A stretch of 64,000 bases of DNA from Platerodrilus igneus (taxonomy: Eukaryota > Arthropoda > Insecta > Coleoptera > Lycidae), in NCBI GenBank assembly GCA_036346225.1, contig JARFIW010000835.1, positions 248,001 to 312,000 on the forward strand, read 5' to 3'. The notes beneath the pieces were generated by a model that saw only the letters and a list, made by a program, of their open reading frames with translations, ran no database searches and was not told the DNA's origin. This document shows, piece by piece, positions 54,806-64,000 of the stretch. Position numbers and translations under genes: made by a program. Each line of letters starts with the position of its first letter. The stretch's first letter is position 1.

Positions 54806-56000
54806 TCATTATCATTAGGTCTTCAGTCCTGAAACTGGTTAGACGCGTACTCTCATTGTTTCCTATTCTGAACTAACTTACTCATTTCCCTGAAATTTTC
54901 AGTCTGCATCTATCACTATCTGCGTGCAATAGTCTAATCTAGATCAACCTCTACTTCTTTTTTCCTACCTCTTTTTGTAATATCCCGCACTGTTCCCTAA
55001 AAATGCCTTAGAACGTATCCTGCCCTTCTATTTCTATTTTTTTTTGTTTTTCACAAATGTCTTTATTTCCCTACTATTTATACAACCTCTTTGTTATTAA
55101 CTGTCTTTGTCCACTCAATCATCCTCATACATCTGAAGCCCAACGTTCCAAATGCTTCTGTCGCTTTTTTGTCTACTTCTCTCACTGCCCCTATTTCATA
55201 GACGTACTGTGTTGTGCTCCACACATATGCTTTCAACAATTTCCTCTTTGTTTCTATGTTTGTTGTTTTTGAATATAGCCGCTGCTTTTTCTTGTTAGAT
55301 GCAGTTCTGTTCCTCTTCTATTGTTCATAAATATATATCCTACTTCCCCGATATTCAGTAGTATGTGAAAGGGGTTAAGCAGCCTGCGGCTACCAAGACT
55401 TCAACACGAACATTTGCTGAATTAAAAGTTTTCCAATATATCTTTTCGTACAATCAACATCAGTTGAAAATATTCCAAAATCAACATCTGTAGTTGCTTA
55501 TAATAATCATCAGGTTTAAGTACAGTTATTTTTTTCGTCATTAGGTTTTGTACCTTGGAATTGGTTGAGCGCGTACCTCCATTGATTTCTAATCTGAACT
55601 AGCCTGCACATTTCCCTGAAATTCCCACAGCCTACATCTTTCACTATCCGTGTGCAATAGTCTAACTTAGGGCTACCCCTACCTCTATTTGTTCCTATTT
55701 CTGCTTTTAATATATTCCACACTATTCCCTCATGCCTTATTGTTCGGCCTATCATCCTATCTCTCTTATTTTTTACTGTTTTCCACATACTTCTTTTTTC
55801 CCCTACCATTTCTAGTACTTCTTTGTTCTTTACTTTGTCTGTCCATGAGGTCTTCATCATACGTCTGTAGCACCACATTTCAAAGACTTTTTACTTTTTC
55901 TTGTCCGCTTCTTCTACTGACCAAGTTTCACCGTCGTACAGTGCTCTGCACCACACATAAGTTTTAAGCAATATTTTCCTTGTTTCTGTTGTTGTCTTTA
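54806..56000 (-). mobile_element. F2 non-LTR element, copy 5 (both 3' modules)
   Basis: On the minus strand: first C-terminal module (55980-55510), UTR (55510-55310), second module (55310-54815) ending ACTGAAGACCTAATGATAATG. The order equals that of copies 1 and 3. RT is absent; homology stops near 55990, where the AT-rich region begins. Part of this copy (from 55186 up) is inside the 3.6-kb duplication. Confidence 0.75.
55516..55878 (-). pseudogene. F2 first C-terminal domain, copy 5
   Basis: Open frame MWCYRRMMKTSWTDKVKNKE, VLEMVGEKRSMWKTVK, MIGRTIRHEGIVWNILKAE and GRGSPKLDYCTRIVKDVGC, then FREMCRLVQIRNQWRYALNQ. This is the domain found after RT in F2; its role is unknown to me. Unlike copies 1 and 2, the GETW codon upstream is TGG, not TAG. 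It is duplicated at 59147-59503. Confidence 0.7.
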
Positions 56001-57590
56001 AACCACTTTCTAGTTGGCGTTTGAAGTGAGCGGACGTGTTTCATGGAGCTTTCGGATAAAAGATTACAAGTAAGTGTTTATATAGGGTTTTCATTAATTC
56101 TTTTATATTTTAAGTTTTACTTTTTATTGTATTTTATTTTTATTATTGTGCGACATTAATTTTTAAACACAGGGCAATGAAATAAAATTAAAAATAATAA
56201 TTTAATCTGTTAAATAATAAATAAATCGTGTTTTTCTTTGAATTTAAACTAAAATCCGCATTTAAAAATAAACTAAATTTCGGACGAATAAAGTAAAAAA
56301 CTAATAAACAAACACCCCAAAATAATTTCAAAATAATTTAAAAGGCGTTTTTAATAAATTTAAAACAAAAACCGCATAAATCATGTAAAAAGATCGTCTA
56401 AAACCATTAAAAAGTGTGTAAAAATTTTATAGTGCGCGTATAATAAAATAACAACCTAAAACCAAAATCTAGGCCCTTTAAATTAAATAAACAGCTCAAA
56501 ACCCGTCAATTTTGAAATAAATTAAATAGAAATATTCCATATTTTAAAAGCACGCGAGTATTGTAATCCCCATTTATTATATATATAAAAAACTAATAAT
56601 TAAGAAGTTATTATAAATATTAGAAAATACGCAACAATGTAATTGAAGGACATTTTATTCAGTTTATTAACGTTCATGGGAACGGAAGCGCTACTTTGTA
56701 GCAGAAGGATAAGTGACACTGCAGATGTCAGGTCACAGGGGGTCACAGACAGTCACGTACCGAGATTACGAAGAAGTAAGCTCACAACAAAGTAGTTATG
56801 AATAGCTTTAAGATTACAACAATGTATTATGAATAAGAGTCAAGTGTAAGCAAATATTAGGTCTGCAAGTTCCCACAGACTTGTGAGGGGGTAGGGATGT
56901 TATAAAAGGTCCGGGAGCTCCACTCTCAGGCAGTTAATCCATCGTTCAGCTTGAGCATTGCAGTTTGTTAGATAACTCATTTGTACAATTAATTAATATA
57001 TTTTCGACTTAGAATAATTCATTCAAGATTGTCAAAATTCAATGTTATTTTCTGTATAAATAAATAAATGTGTTAAAAAGTTCAAGAAGTCTTTTTAAAA
57101 AGAACCGCTCGCAGCCACAAACCTTAACTCGCGTACTTAAACATTGTTAAAGTCGAGTTTTCAGTGTAATTAGTGGTGTAACGCTTGAAGCTCGAGTAAA
57201 CACTGGGTAAATGCATTTCTGGTACCGCATTCCAATAGAGCGTGTATTTATTTGTTTATTTCCACAGTTAAATTTAAAGTATAGTATTTTATAAATAATA
57301 TTAGCTTATAATTAGCTTATTTAAATTTGATTTAAGGGTTTAAAAATGTAAAATAAATAAATAGTGTTGTTATCTGGTTCTTGTATTTCTGTATTTCTTG
57401 TATTTTTGCTAAATTTGAAATTTAATTTGACAGTGTGAAGTTTAAATAATAAATACAGAGTTGTTTACGGTTTATCCTTAATCAAAATGTTTTTACTGGA
57501 CCAACGTTTGTGTTCTTTTAGCGTTGTAACGATCAGGTCGTTGTTTTCGAGTTGAGTTTCCCGTTCGTTATTCTTTTTTCATTAGTTTTG
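56001..57590. other. AT-rich region upstream of F1 ORF1
   Basis: Mostly non-coding. Includes the TATA/initiator pair at 56901-56935 and AATAAA-type signals at about 57056-57070. A solo LTR or the 5' UTR of F1 copy d are the two readings I consider. Repeated at about 59660-61200. Confidence 0.4.
56901..56936 (+). promoter_or_regulatory. Core promoter: TATA box and initiator
   Basis: TATAAAAG at 56901 is followed, 31 bp from its start, by CTCAGGCAGTT, an arthropod-type initiator (TCAGT-like). Polyadenylation-type AATAAA signals lie about 125 bp downstream. Spacing is ideal for RNA polymerase II. Such compact TATA-initiator-AATAAA layouts are typical of LTRs. Confidence 0.55.
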
Positions 57591-57595
57591 TTATC

Positions 57596-58817
57596 ATGGA
57601 GGTCCACCGGGATGAGGAGCCGTTGCCAAGGAAAATAAGGGACGATCGGCCGGAGTCAGCTAGGTCGGAGGCTGAGGGCGCTTTGAGAAGAAACAGTATA
57701 TAGTCGTCTTGGAGGACGTTAGGTTAGGGGCACGGAAGGAGGTTGAGGAGATAGTGAAGGAGCCTGTGTTTGCGGCGGTCGTGTCTGGGAAATCGGAGCC
57801 TCCTGTTGTGGTAGCGGCCCCTGAATTGCCCTCGACTTCAAGGTCCCAGCGTAAGATGTCGACTAGCAGCAACGGTAGCGTTGATGCTAGCGACCTCGAT
57901 AAGCTGGAACTCTTGAAGTTCAGGGTGAGGAAGGTGCACGCGGCCGTCTACAGGAAGGGGCCGACCACCTCTGCCACTATCGTCGTAGAGGATAGGAAAA
58001 TGGTTCGGCACGACGTAGATGATATCCGCGACGTGACTAACCAACTAATAGGTATGGTTAGGGCGCTGCTGCGTCTTTGTTTAGACAACTCTGGGAGAGC
58101 TAGTGTTGTCAGGGGAAATCCTGTGACGGATTTTGTTGTTTCAGGAGTCTAGGATCTGCGAAGACAGGGAGTGTCGGGGCCGCGCACTTCCTACGCAGCA
58201 GCTGCTGCAGGTGTGAAACCTACGTTTGCCACTAGGGTCGACGCCAAACCAGGCCAAAAAAGCAACGTTATGACAACCCTGAAGAAGGAGGTCGACCCAG
58301 CACGTGATGGGTTTGTTGTAGTCAGAGCTAAAAGGACGCGTAGGGGCGCTGTAGTAGTTGAGTGCGCGGGTCGTGACGACGCCAAGAAACTGCAGTCAAA
58401 GGTCGGCGGGCACTGCGAAGAATTAGTAGCGACGACCATCGAGAAGAAGCGTCCACGAGTCGTTCTTCCGAGGGTCGAAGCGGGGATGAAGACGGAAGAA
58501 CTGGTGCGGTTGATCGTGAACCAGAATCCCGCTTCGGCGATTTAAAACTAGAAGACCACCTGAGAGAGAAGTTCAGGTTTGGCGGAAAGGGCCCTAGGGA
58601 TTCCTCCGTCAACGTAGTCTTCGAAGTGACCTTCACATTTAGAAGGCGCATATTAGCTGACGCTATCGACCTCAGGTAGCGAAGAGTATGGGCCCGGAAC
58701 CATTTCTCGATGACCCAGTTTTACCGGTGCTACGAATCGATGGAGTGTAGGGAGAAGTTGCGGTGGTGCGGTAACTGTGCCGGGGTCGGGCACGAATTCA
58801 AGAATTACCGAAAGGCA
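57596..58817 (+). pseudogene. F1 ORF1 (Gag-like), first copy
   Basis: ATG at 57596 opens MEVHRDEEPLPRKIRD, but a TAG stops it at about 57702. Other frames carry GARKEVEEIVKEPVF, DLDKLELLKFRVRKVHA, TNQLIGMVRALLRL (a helical segment), then VMTTLKKEVDPARDGFVVVR and IEKKRPRVVLPRV, and at 58710 FYRCYESMECREKLRW with CGNCAGVGHEF, the beginning of the zinc knuckles. Frameshifts at G-run 58113 and C-run 58528. The copy is cut at 58817. ORF1 would bind element RNA. Confidence 0.75.
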
Positions 58818-61800
58818 TGCCCCTATTTCATAGACGTACTGTGTTGTGCTCCACACATATGCTTTCAACAATTTCCTCTTTGTTTCTATGTTTGTTGTTT
58901 TGAATATAGCCGCTGCTTTTTCTTGTTAGATGCAGTTCTGTTCCTCTTCTATTGTTCATAAATATATATCCTACTTCCCCGATATTCAGTAGTATGTGAA
59001 AGGGGTTAAGCAGCCTGCGGCTACCAAGACTTCAACACGAACATTTGCTGAATTAAAAGTTTTCCAATATATCTTTTCGTACAATCAACATCAGTTGAAA
59101 ATATTCCAAAATCAACATCTGTAGTTGCTTATAATAATCATCAGGTTTAAGTACAGTTATTTTTTTCGTCATTAGGTTTTGTACCTTGGAATTGGTTGAG
59201 CGCGTACCTCCATTGATTTCTAATCTGAACTAGCCTGCACATTTCCCTGAAATTCCCACAGCCTACATCTTTCACTATCCGTGTGCAATAGTCTAACTTA
59301 GGGCTACCCCTACCTCTATTTGTTCCTATTTCTGCTTTTAATATATTCCACACTATTCCCTCATGCCTTATTGTTCGGCCTATCATCCTATCTCTCTTAT
59401 TTTTACTGTTTTCCACATACTTCTTTTCCCTACCATTTCTAGTACTTCTTTGTTCTTTACTTTGTCTGTCCATGAGGTCTTCATCATACGTCTGTAGCAC
59501 CACATTTCAAAGACTTTTTACTTTTTCTTGTCCGCTTCTTCTACTGACCAAGTTTCACCGTCGTACAGTGCTCTGCACCACACATAAGTTTTAAGCAATA
59601 TTTTCCTTGTTTCTGTTGTTGTCTTTAAACCACTTTCTAGTTGGCGTTTGAAGTGAGCGGACGTGTTTCATGGAGCTTTCGGATAAAAGATTACAAGTAA
59701 GTGTTTATATAGGGTTTTCATTAATTCTTTTATATTTTAAGTTTTACTTTTTATTGTATTTTATTTTTATTATTGTGCGACATTAATTTTTAAACACAGG
59801 GCAATGAAATAAAATTAAAAATAATAATTTAATCTGTTAAATAATAAATAAATCGTGTTTTCTTTGAATTTAAACTAAAATCCGCATTTAAAATAAACTA
59901 AATTTCGGACGAATAAAGTAAAAACTAATAAACAAACACCCCAAAATAATTTCAAAATAATTTAAAAGGCGTTTTAATAAATTTAAAACAAAAACCGCAT
60001 AAATCATGTAAAAGATCGTCTAAAACCATTAAAAAGTGTGTAAAAATTTTATAGTGCGCGTATAATAAAATAACAACCTAAAACCAAAATCTAGGCCCTT
60101 TAAATTAAATAAACAGCTCAAAACCCGTCAATTTTGAAATAAATTAAATATAAATATTCCATATTTTAAAAGCACGCGAGTATTGTAATCCCCATTTATT
60201 ATATATATAAAAACTAATAATTAAGAAGTTATTATAAATATTAGAAAATACGCAACAATGTAATTGAAGGACATTTTATTCAGTTTATTAACGTTCATGG
60301 GAACGGAAGCGCTACTTTGTAGCAGAAGGATAAGTGACACTGCAGATGTCAGGTCACAGGGGTCACGAACAGTCACGTACCGAGATTACGAAGAAGTAAG
60401 CTCACAACAAAGTAGTTATGAATAGCTTTAAGATTACAACAATGTATTATGAATAAGAGTCAAGTGTAAGCAAATATTAGGTCTGCAAGTTCCCACAGAC
60501 TTGTGAGGGGGTAGGGATGTTATAAAAGGTCCGGGAGCTCCACTCTCAGGCAGTTAATCCATCGTTCAGCTTGAGCATTGCAGTTTGTTAGATAACTCAT
60601 TTGTACAATTAATTAATATATTTTCGACTTAGAATAATTCATTCAAGATTGTCAAAATTCAATGTTATTTTCTGTATAAATAAATAAATGTGTTAAAAAG
60701 TTCAAGAAGTCTTTTTAAAAAGAACCGCTCGCAGCCACAAACCTTAACTCGCGTACTTAAACATTGTTAAAGTCGAGTTTTCAGTGTAATTAGTGGTGTA
60801 ACGCTTGAAGCTCGAGTAAACACTGGGTAAATGCATTTCTGGTACCGCATTCCAATAGAGCGTGTATTTATTTGTTTATTTCACAGTTAAATTTAAAGTA
60901 TAGTATTTTATAAATAATATTAGCTTATAATTAGCTTATTTAAATTTGATTTAAGGGTTTAAAATGTAAAATAAATAAATAGTGTTGTTATCTGGTTCTT
61001 GTATTTCTGTATTTCTTGTATTTTGCTAAATTTGAAATTTAATTTGACAGTGTGAAGTTTAAATAATAAATACAGAGTTGTTTACGGTTTATCCTTAATC
61101 AAAATGTTTTACTGGACCAACGTTTGTGTTCTTTTAGCGTTGTAACGATCAGGTCGTTGTTTTCGAGTTGAGTTTCCCGTTCGTTATTCTTTTTTCATTA
61201 GTTTTGTTATCATGGAGGTCCACCGGGATGAGGAGCCGTTGCCAAGGAAAATAAGGGACGATCGGCCGGAGTCAGCTAGGTCGGAGGCTGAGGGCGCTTT
61301 GAGAAGAAACAGTATATGGTCGTCTTGGAGGACGTTAGGTTAGGGGCACGGAAGGAGGTTGAGGAGATAGTGAAGGAGCCTGTGTTTGCGGCGGTCGTGT
61401 CTGGGAAATCGGAGCCTCCTGTTGTGGTAGCGGCCCCTGGTGCCCTCGACTTCAAGGTCCCAGCGTAAGATGTCGACTAGCAGCAACGGTAGCGTTGATG
61501 CTAGCGACCTCGATAAGCTGGAACTCTTGAAGTTCAGGGTGAGGAAGGTGCACGCGGCCGTCTACAGGAAGGGGCCGACCACCTCTGCCACTATCGTCGT
61601 AGAGGATAGGAAAATGGTTCGGCACGACGTAGATGATATCCGCGACGTGACTAACCAACTAATAGGTATGGTTAGGGCGCTGCTGCGTCTTTGTTTAGAC
61701 AACTCTGGGAGAGCTAGTGTTGTCAGGAAATCCTGTGACGGATTTTGTTGTTTCAGGAGTCTAGGATCTGCGAAGACAGGGAGTGTCGGGGCCGCGCACT

Positions 61801-62430
61801 TCCTACGCAGCAGCTGCTGCAGGTGTGAAACCTACGTTTGCCACTAGGGTCGACGCCAAACCAGGCCAAAAAAGCAACGTTATGACAACCCTGAAGAAGG
61901 AGGTCGACCCAGCACGTGATGGGTTTGTTGTAGTCAGAGCTAAAAGGACGCGTAGGGGCGCTGTAGTAGTTGAGTGCGCGGGTCGTGACGACGCCAAGAA
62001 ACTGCAGTCAAAGGTCGGCGGGCACTGCGAAGAATTAGTAGCGACGACCATCGAGAAGAAGCGTCCACGAGTCGTTCTTCCGAGGGTCGAAGCGGGGATG
62101 AAGACGGAAGAACTGGTGCGGTTGATCGTGAACCAGAATCCCCGCTTCGGCGATTTAAAACTAGAAGACCACCTGAGAGAGAAGTTCAGGTTTGGCGGAA
62201 AGGGCCCTAGGGATTCCTCCGTCAACGTAGTCTTCGAAGTGACCTTCACATTTAGAAGGCGCATATTAGCTGACGCTATCGACCTCAGGTAGCGAAGAGT
62301 ATGGGCCCGGAACCATTTCTCGATGACCCAGTTTTACCGGTGCTACGAATCGATGGAGTGTAGGGAGAAGTTGCGGTGGTGCGGTAACTGTGCCGGGGTC
62401 GGGCACGAATTCAAGAATTACCGAAAGGCA
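58818..62430. repeat. 3.6-kb tandem duplication, second copy
   Basis: 3613 bp, collinear with the first copy. Nearly all differences I can see are one-base changes in homopolymer length, mostly shorter here. After 62430 the sequence continues into the rest of F1 ORF1 and ORF2, so this copy carries the natural right flank, and the first copy carries the natural left flank. Confidence 0.9.
60521..60556 (+). promoter_or_regulatory. Core promoter, duplicated copy
   Basis: Identical to the promoter at 56901-56936, carried in the second copy of the tandem duplication. Confidence 0.55.
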
Positions 62431-62513
62431 GTCCTGTGTGGTTTGTGCAAAGGCAAACGACAGAACTGGCGGTGGCGCAAAGGTCGATACGAGCCACGAC
62501 GTCAAGTCGAGTA
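61212..62513 (+). pseudogene. F1 ORF1, second copy with zinc-knuckle end
   Basis: Same reading as 57596-58817 but TGG replaces the TAG, the 62130 region has one more C so that a frame stays open from 61783 to 62290 (NQNPRFGDLKLEDHLREKF, VFEVTFTFRRRILADAIDLR), and the knuckle segment continues AVLCGLCKGKRQNWRW. The knuckles are degenerate (Cys spacing CxxCxxxGHxF, then CGLC). Frameshifts remain at 61437 and 61727. Confidence 0.8.
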
Positions 62514-62564
62514 GATGCCCCACGATGTTACGGTTGAAGAACGCAATCACACAGAACATCGATT

Positions 62565-63183
62565 ATGGACCGTGAAGAAAAAGAAAGATTTAAAAGAAGC
62601 AAGAAAATTAAATTCGCGCAACTAAATCTTGGGAAAGGCAAAGGAGCAAATAACTTCGGAAAGTTATTATGCGAAGAAAATATCGACATCGGGCTTCTTA
62701 TACACGAACCGCACCTGTATAGCCAACAAAAAACAGGTTTTGGGAGGGGGGGGGTTACCGTCTTAAACGCGAATAGCGAACGACCGCGCATCGGTATAAT
62801 AATAAATAATGGGACGTGCGGCAGGATAATATTAAACAATTTGTCCAACGAGTTTATAACCCCCGCGGAAATAAAAACAGGTACAAACACGTCGCAGGTA
62901 TTAAGCGCGTACCTTCCACCCGTCGACTCCCGGCGGGAAAATCCTCAAACCGAGGGCTTAATAAATCACATCGAAGACATTTCCGCCAAATTGGAAGGAA
63001 TAAAAAACTAATAATTGGGGGAGACTTTAATGCTAAGTCACCGTTATGGGGTAGTCCTATAGAAGACGATAGAGGTTTACAGCTTGCTGATCATTTAACG
63101 GAATGGGATCTTAGTGTGATAAACACTAATGATTCACCTACGTTTGAGGGGCATAGAAGCTACATATCGCGTAATAAGGGGTA
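62565..63183 (+). pseudogene. F1 ORF2 endonuclease domain
   Basis: ATG at 62565 starts MDREEKERFKRSKKIKFAQL then NLGKGKGA (Asn of the first motif) and IGLLIHEPHLYS (Glu-Pro). A frameshift at about 63005 leads to LIIGGDFNAKSPLWGS (GDFNA motif), LADHLTEWDLSVINTNDSPT and FEGHRSYIS, ending at TAA 63182. This APE-like domain nicks target DNA. The last blocks (SDxDxTL and SDH) are missing: a deletion joins the domain to RT near 63190-63290. It begins about 50 bp after ORF1 ends. Confidence 0.85.
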
Positions 63184-63279
63184 AACAACAGAAAGTCGCG
63201 TTTGGCAACATAAAAAAGACAAATGGCGAATATACGGATGGTTTTAAACCACGGCGGAATATTTATTAGAGAAATTCTT

Positions 63280-64000
63280 TTCTTCAGATAATCACGAGGA
63301 GGATAAGGGGTCGCACGATTTAGTACGTCGGGAAGCTACAGAAGCGCAAGGAACAGGTGCTGATAAGGCAATCCTAGTTCACGAGGTCGTCAGGGCTCTT
63401 AGGAGGATGAACCCTAAGAAGGCACCGAGGCATGATGGAATCACTCTGAGGGCGTGCCTGTTAGCTCCGTGTGTCTTTGCCGAGTTGTTTAGTCTTTGTC
63501 TAGAAAGGTACATCTTTCCGCGTTGCTAGAAGGTCCAGAACGTGAAATTCATACCTAAACCTAAAAAGGCGGATGCGTCAGGCCCGGGCAGCTATCGTCC
63601 AATTAGCTTGCTATCGGTGCTAGGGAAAGTTTTGGATCGCGTTATGACTACCCTAGTTGATCACTTAGTGCATGACAGCGGCGGTTTTAATAACCGACAG
63701 TTCGGTTTTATGGAGGGAAAATCGACTATCGTTTCAGTAGAGTTCGTTGTCGGGAAAATTAAAACGGCAAGAGATGCTAAAGAGCACTGTGTTGTTGTTG
63801 CTTTGGACATTTCAGGAGCATTTGATGATGCTTGGTGGCCATTGATAGTTTACGATTTAGAAAATAGGGGTTGTCCGCGAAACTTGATGTCTTTGGTCAA
63901 GAGTTATTTCTCGGGGCGATTGGCACAGGTTGAAATTCCGGGTGAAGTTTTGTCGCGCAGGTGGAAAGGGGATGTCCACAGGGGTCATGCTCTGGTCCCA
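63280..64000 (+). pseudogene. F1 ORF2 reverse transcriptase (cut by window end)
   Basis: Reads LRRMNPKKAPRHDGITLRAC, FIPKPKKADASGPGSYRPIS, NRQFGFMEGKSTIVSVEF, VVALDISGAFDDAWWPLIVY (motif A) and LMSLVKSYFSGRLAQVEIPG. A frame change at about 63960 precedes the GCPQGSCSGP motif at the very end. One TAG interrupts FPRC*KVQ at about 63528 in place of the usual Trp. GCPQGSxxGP places the family nearest the R1/LOA group. Closest relative in the window: 27389-28310. Confidence 0.88.

Larger units (their letters stand above)
55186..58817. repeat. 3.6-kb tandem duplication, first copy
   Basis: 3632 bp from TGCCCCTATTTCATAG (55186) to ACCGAAAGGCA (58817), followed directly by the second copy. It contains part of F2 copy 5, the AT-rich region with a promoter, and most of F1 ORF1. 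Its right end breaks off inside the ORF1 zinc-knuckle region. Confidence 0.9.

Noticed and set aside
1..64000. A bacterial defence system, prophage or biosynthetic cluster
   Set aside because: No bacterial genes, ribosome-binding sites or operons; all protein traces are eukaryotic transposon proteins.

Overview
The window is eukaryotic nuclear DNA, most likely from an insect or other arthropod. It is AT-rich, has no bacterial-style operons, no rRNA or tRNA gene that I can see, and no convincing single-copy host gene. Nearly every coding trace belongs to a broken transposable element: non-LTR retrotransposons of at least three families, Ty3/gypsy LTR elements, two mariner/Tc1-like transposases, a tRNA-derived SINE and a foldback element. 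The kind of elements is the basis for 'arthropod'; I cannot name a genus.

Layout. 1-1779 (-): 3' part of an RNase H-bearing non-LTR element (family F1), ending at an 800-bp (GGAGAC)n block and a GT-rich tract. 4690-9830: two RTE/CR1-like copies (F2, +), the first with an inverted 5' stub, separated by a foldback element; 9835-10720 (-) is the F2 endonuclease and 5' UTR. 15555-22259: a complete LTR element (two 1.2-1.3 kb LTRs, 4-bp target duplication) with gag and a 13-residue-repeat ORF but no pol. 24178-25443 (-): mariner. 25444-28310: F2 and a rearranged F1. About 28280-34230 (-): an I-like non-LTR element (F4) split by a second, opposite-strand F4 copy and holding a 336-bp insertion. 34740-36140: SINE, second transposase, unclassified A-tailed DNA. 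37440-39380: head-to-head gypsy pol (-) and gypsy leader/gag (+).

40247-48693: (TA)n tracts recur about every 2 kb. The three intervals between 42112 and 48657 are diverged tandem paralogues with the same landmarks in the same order: TATA-like box, splice-donor-like sites, and in two units a short peptide motif. This is the one part not explained by a known transposon family. 49180-50470 (-): gypsy integrase fused to an arthropod repeat-associated ORF. 50480-53540: an internally deleted F2 copy interrupted by an F1 copy. 54425-57590: possible LTR, F2 (-), core promoter. 55186-62430: an exact-junction tandem duplication of 3.6 kb, whose copies differ mainly in homopolymer length. 61200-64000 (+): F1 with ORF1, endonuclease and RT, cut by the window end.

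Function. Nothing here looks like a working pathway. It reads as a transposon graveyard with nested insertions, inversions and internal deletions, plus a possible tandem locus at 42-48.7 kb. Family names F1, F2 and F4 are working labels only.
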